Made by a program: the position numbers and the translations under genes
Notes under the pieces: generated by a model
Told to the model about the DNA's origin: nothing
Database searches by the model: none
Seen by the model: only the letters and a program-made list of their open reading frames with translations
In this document: piece after piece, positions 34,054 to 35,468 of the stretch
Position numbering within the stretch: the stretch's first letter is position 1
Layout: each line of letters starts with the position of its first letter
Assembly (NCBI RefSeq): GCF_016741775.1
Contig: NZ_JAERRK010000037.1
Location: 1-35,468, forward strand
Direction of reading: 5' to 3'
DNA from: Streptomyces actinomycinicus
GTDB lineage: Bacteria > Actinomycetota > Actinomycetes > Streptomycetales > Streptomycetaceae
Length of the DNA: 35,468 bases

Positions 34054-34058
34054 CTCGC

Positions 34059-35468
34059 TCACTCTTCGGAGGCCCGACGCGCCAGCTTCTCGCCGACGGC
34101 CTCCCCGATCAGCCTGAGGGCCTCGGGCCCCACCAGCTCGTCGTGCGTGCAGTCCAGCTCGCGGACGTCCATCTTCTCCGTGAGGTACGGCATCCACAGC
34201 TCGACTTCCGGTGCGGACGGCGTGCGTCCGCGTACCGCCCTGAAGAACAGCGCCTCTCCGTCGAAGCGGCCGGGCGCGTGCGCAGCGTCGATGACCATGT
34301 TGTTGCGGGTCACCTGTCCCACCCGCGCCAGCGTCTCGGCGTCGAAGTTCCCGAACAGCCCGCCCCGCTCGCCGAGGAGTTCGGCGGTGCTGCTCGCGGT
34401 CAGCGGACCGGCGGCCGGGGCGGACTCGGCTCCGGCGTATTTCAGCAGCTCGCCGAACAGCTGCTCGTCCGAGGGCACGGTGGACGTCTCGCCGGCATCG
34501 GCCGGGTAGGAGTCGAGCATGGCGAGCAGCTCCACCTCCTCGCCCGCATTCCGCAGTTGTACGGCCATGGCGTGCGCGACGACTCCGCCGAAGGACCAGC
34601 CGAGCAGGTGGTACGGCCCGGACGGCTGGACCTCGCGGATGCGGGCCACATAGTCGGCCGCCATGTCGTCCAGCGTCCGCGGGAGTTCCCCGTCGCCGTC
34701 CATCCCGCGCGCCTGCAGCGCGTACACCGGGTGGTCGGCCGGGATCTCCCGCAGCAGCCCGGCGTAGGACCAGCCGAGGCCGGTCACCGGGTGCACGCAG
34801 AACAGGGGTGCCCCGGCGCCCGCGGTGCGCAGCGGCAGCAGTGCGTCGAAGGCGCCGCCCTCGTCGTCGCCGTCCAGTTTCAGGGCCAGCTCCGCCACGG
34901 TGGGCGCCTCGAACAGCGTCCGGATCGGCAGGCGTACCCCGAAGACGGACCGTACCTTCGCCAGCATCTTGACGATCATCAGCGAGTGGCCGCCGAGGTC
35001 GAAGAAGTTCTCGTGCACTCCCACGCTCGGCATGCCCAGTGCCTCGGCGAACAGAGCACGGAGCAGCTCTTCCTTCGCGTTGCGGATCGGCCGGTCCGCC
35101 ACCGGGCCGGCGGCGCCCTGCGCGTCGGGGGCTTCGGCCTCCGGCGAGGCGAGACGCGCGGGCCGTCCTTCGATCTCCGGTACGTCGATGGTGCTCATGC
35201 GGGCTGCGGGGTCGGCGACCATGGCCCGAAGGACGAGGAGCAGTCGCTGGGCGAGCGCCTCGACCGTGGCCCGGTCGAACAGGTCCAGGCTGTAGCCGAC
35301 CGCGCCGGACAGCGTGGTGCCGGTCTCGTCGTCGCCCTCGGCCTGCCGCTCGTCGAACACGAAGGACAGGTCGAACTTCGCGGCGTCCAAGGGCACTTCG
35401 TACGGTCGTGCCGAGATCCCCGGCAGGTCGATGGCCGGCTCCGAGACGTTCTGGAACTCCATCGTGAC
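34059..35468 (-). CDS. Non-ribosomal peptide synthetase, terminal C-PCP-TE (5' part outside window)
   Basis: C-terminal end of a larger synthetase, open to the right edge; the Met at 35462 is probably internal. Counting from it, residues 1-95 are the end of a condensation domain (MEFQNVSEPAI, AKFDLSFVF, LFDRATVEALAQRL). A linker of about 35 residues leads straight to a carrier domain (FFDLGGHSLMIVKM, Ser160 for phosphopantetheine). A type I thioesterase follows with GWSFGG (Ser290), LDSYPAD (Asp317) and CTHDEL (His440), which releases the peptide by hydrolysis or cyclisation. No adenylation domain lies between the C and PCP domains, so the last residue must be loaded by another protein, perhaps the A-PCP protein at 28769-31219. 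Confidence 0.95.
   Translation of the reverse strand, partial: VTMEFQNVSEPAIDLPGISARPYEVPLDAAKFDLSFVFDERQAEGDDETGTTLSGAVGYSLDLFDRATVEALAQRLLLVLRAMVADPAARMSTIDVPEIEGRPARLASPEAEAPDAQGAAGPVADRPIRNAKEELLRALFAEALGMPSVGVHENFFDLGGHSLMIVKMLAKVRSVFGVRLPIRTLFEAPTVAELALKLDGDDEGGAFDALLPLRTAGAGAPLFCVHPVTGLGWSYAGLLREIPADHPVYALQARGMDGDGELPRTLDDMAADYVARIREVQPSGPYHLLGWSFGGVVAHAMAVQLRNAGEEVELLAMLDSYPADAGETSTVPSDEQLFGELLKYAGAESAPAAGPLTASSTAELLGERGGLFGNFDAETLARVGQVTRNNMVIDAAHAPGRFDGEALFFRAVRGRTPSAPEVELWMPYLTEKMDVRELDCTHDELVGPEALRLIGEAVGEKLARRASEE

Overview
This is high-GC actinobacterial DNA, almost certainly Streptomyces. Third codon positions are nearly all G or C, GTG and TTG starts are common, and bases 1-14530 look syntenic with the bldK-typA-sdh neighbourhood of the Streptomyces chromosome. 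No tRNA, rRNA, CRISPR array, insertion sequence or phage gene was seen.

Layout. (1) 1-5449, minus strand: a five-gene oligopeptide ABC importer in the order permease, lipoprotein, permease, ATPase, ATPase. This is the bldKA-E order; bldKE runs off the left edge. (2) 6015-7922: the ribosome GTPase typA/bipA, with a textbook terminator. (3) 8064-10358: an orphan family-5 peptide-binding lipoprotein carrying a long charged insert. (4) 10672-14530, plus strand: a 96-residue protein followed by a second-type succinate dehydrogenase (five-helix anchor, flavoprotein, iron-sulfur subunit), behind a palindrome-rich control region. (5) 14621-17601: a membrane-anchored TIM-barrel-like protein with a pentapeptide-repeat tail, and a two-helix coiled-coil membrane protein. 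(6) 17638-17862: an intergenic minisatellite. (7) 18004-23445, minus strand: a PAS-PAS-GAF-PP2C-HATPase phosphatase, a separate RsbW-like ATPase, a Nudix hydrolase, a 63-residue SPOR-like protein and a HutC-type GntR regulator. (8) 23871-25100, plus strand: a serpin-fold protein.

(9) 25153-35468, minus strand: part of a non-ribosomal peptide cluster that continues past the right edge. It holds a type II thioesterase, a second-type-use D-3-phosphoglycerate dehydrogenase, a SyrP-like Fe(II)/2-oxoglutarate oxygenase, a stand-alone A-PCP synthetase with a truncated condensation-like N-terminus, a UbiB/ABC1 kinase-like membrane protein, and the end of a large synthetase with the order C-PCP-TE.

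The terminal synthetase module has no adenylation domain, while a free A-PCP protein sits two genes away. The simplest reading is loading in trans. The A-domain pocket I read (D-I-W-Q-S-T-A-D-D-K) looks like those for small diamino acids. The dehydrogenase could supply phosphoserine or serine for such a building block, the oxygenase could hydroxylate a carrier-bound residue, and the type II thioesterase would clear mis-primed carriers. These links are inference. The clearest structural oddities are the A-less final module, the kinase gene between the two synthetase genes, and a run of unrelated short tandem repeats (4356, 15731, 17638, 28671).
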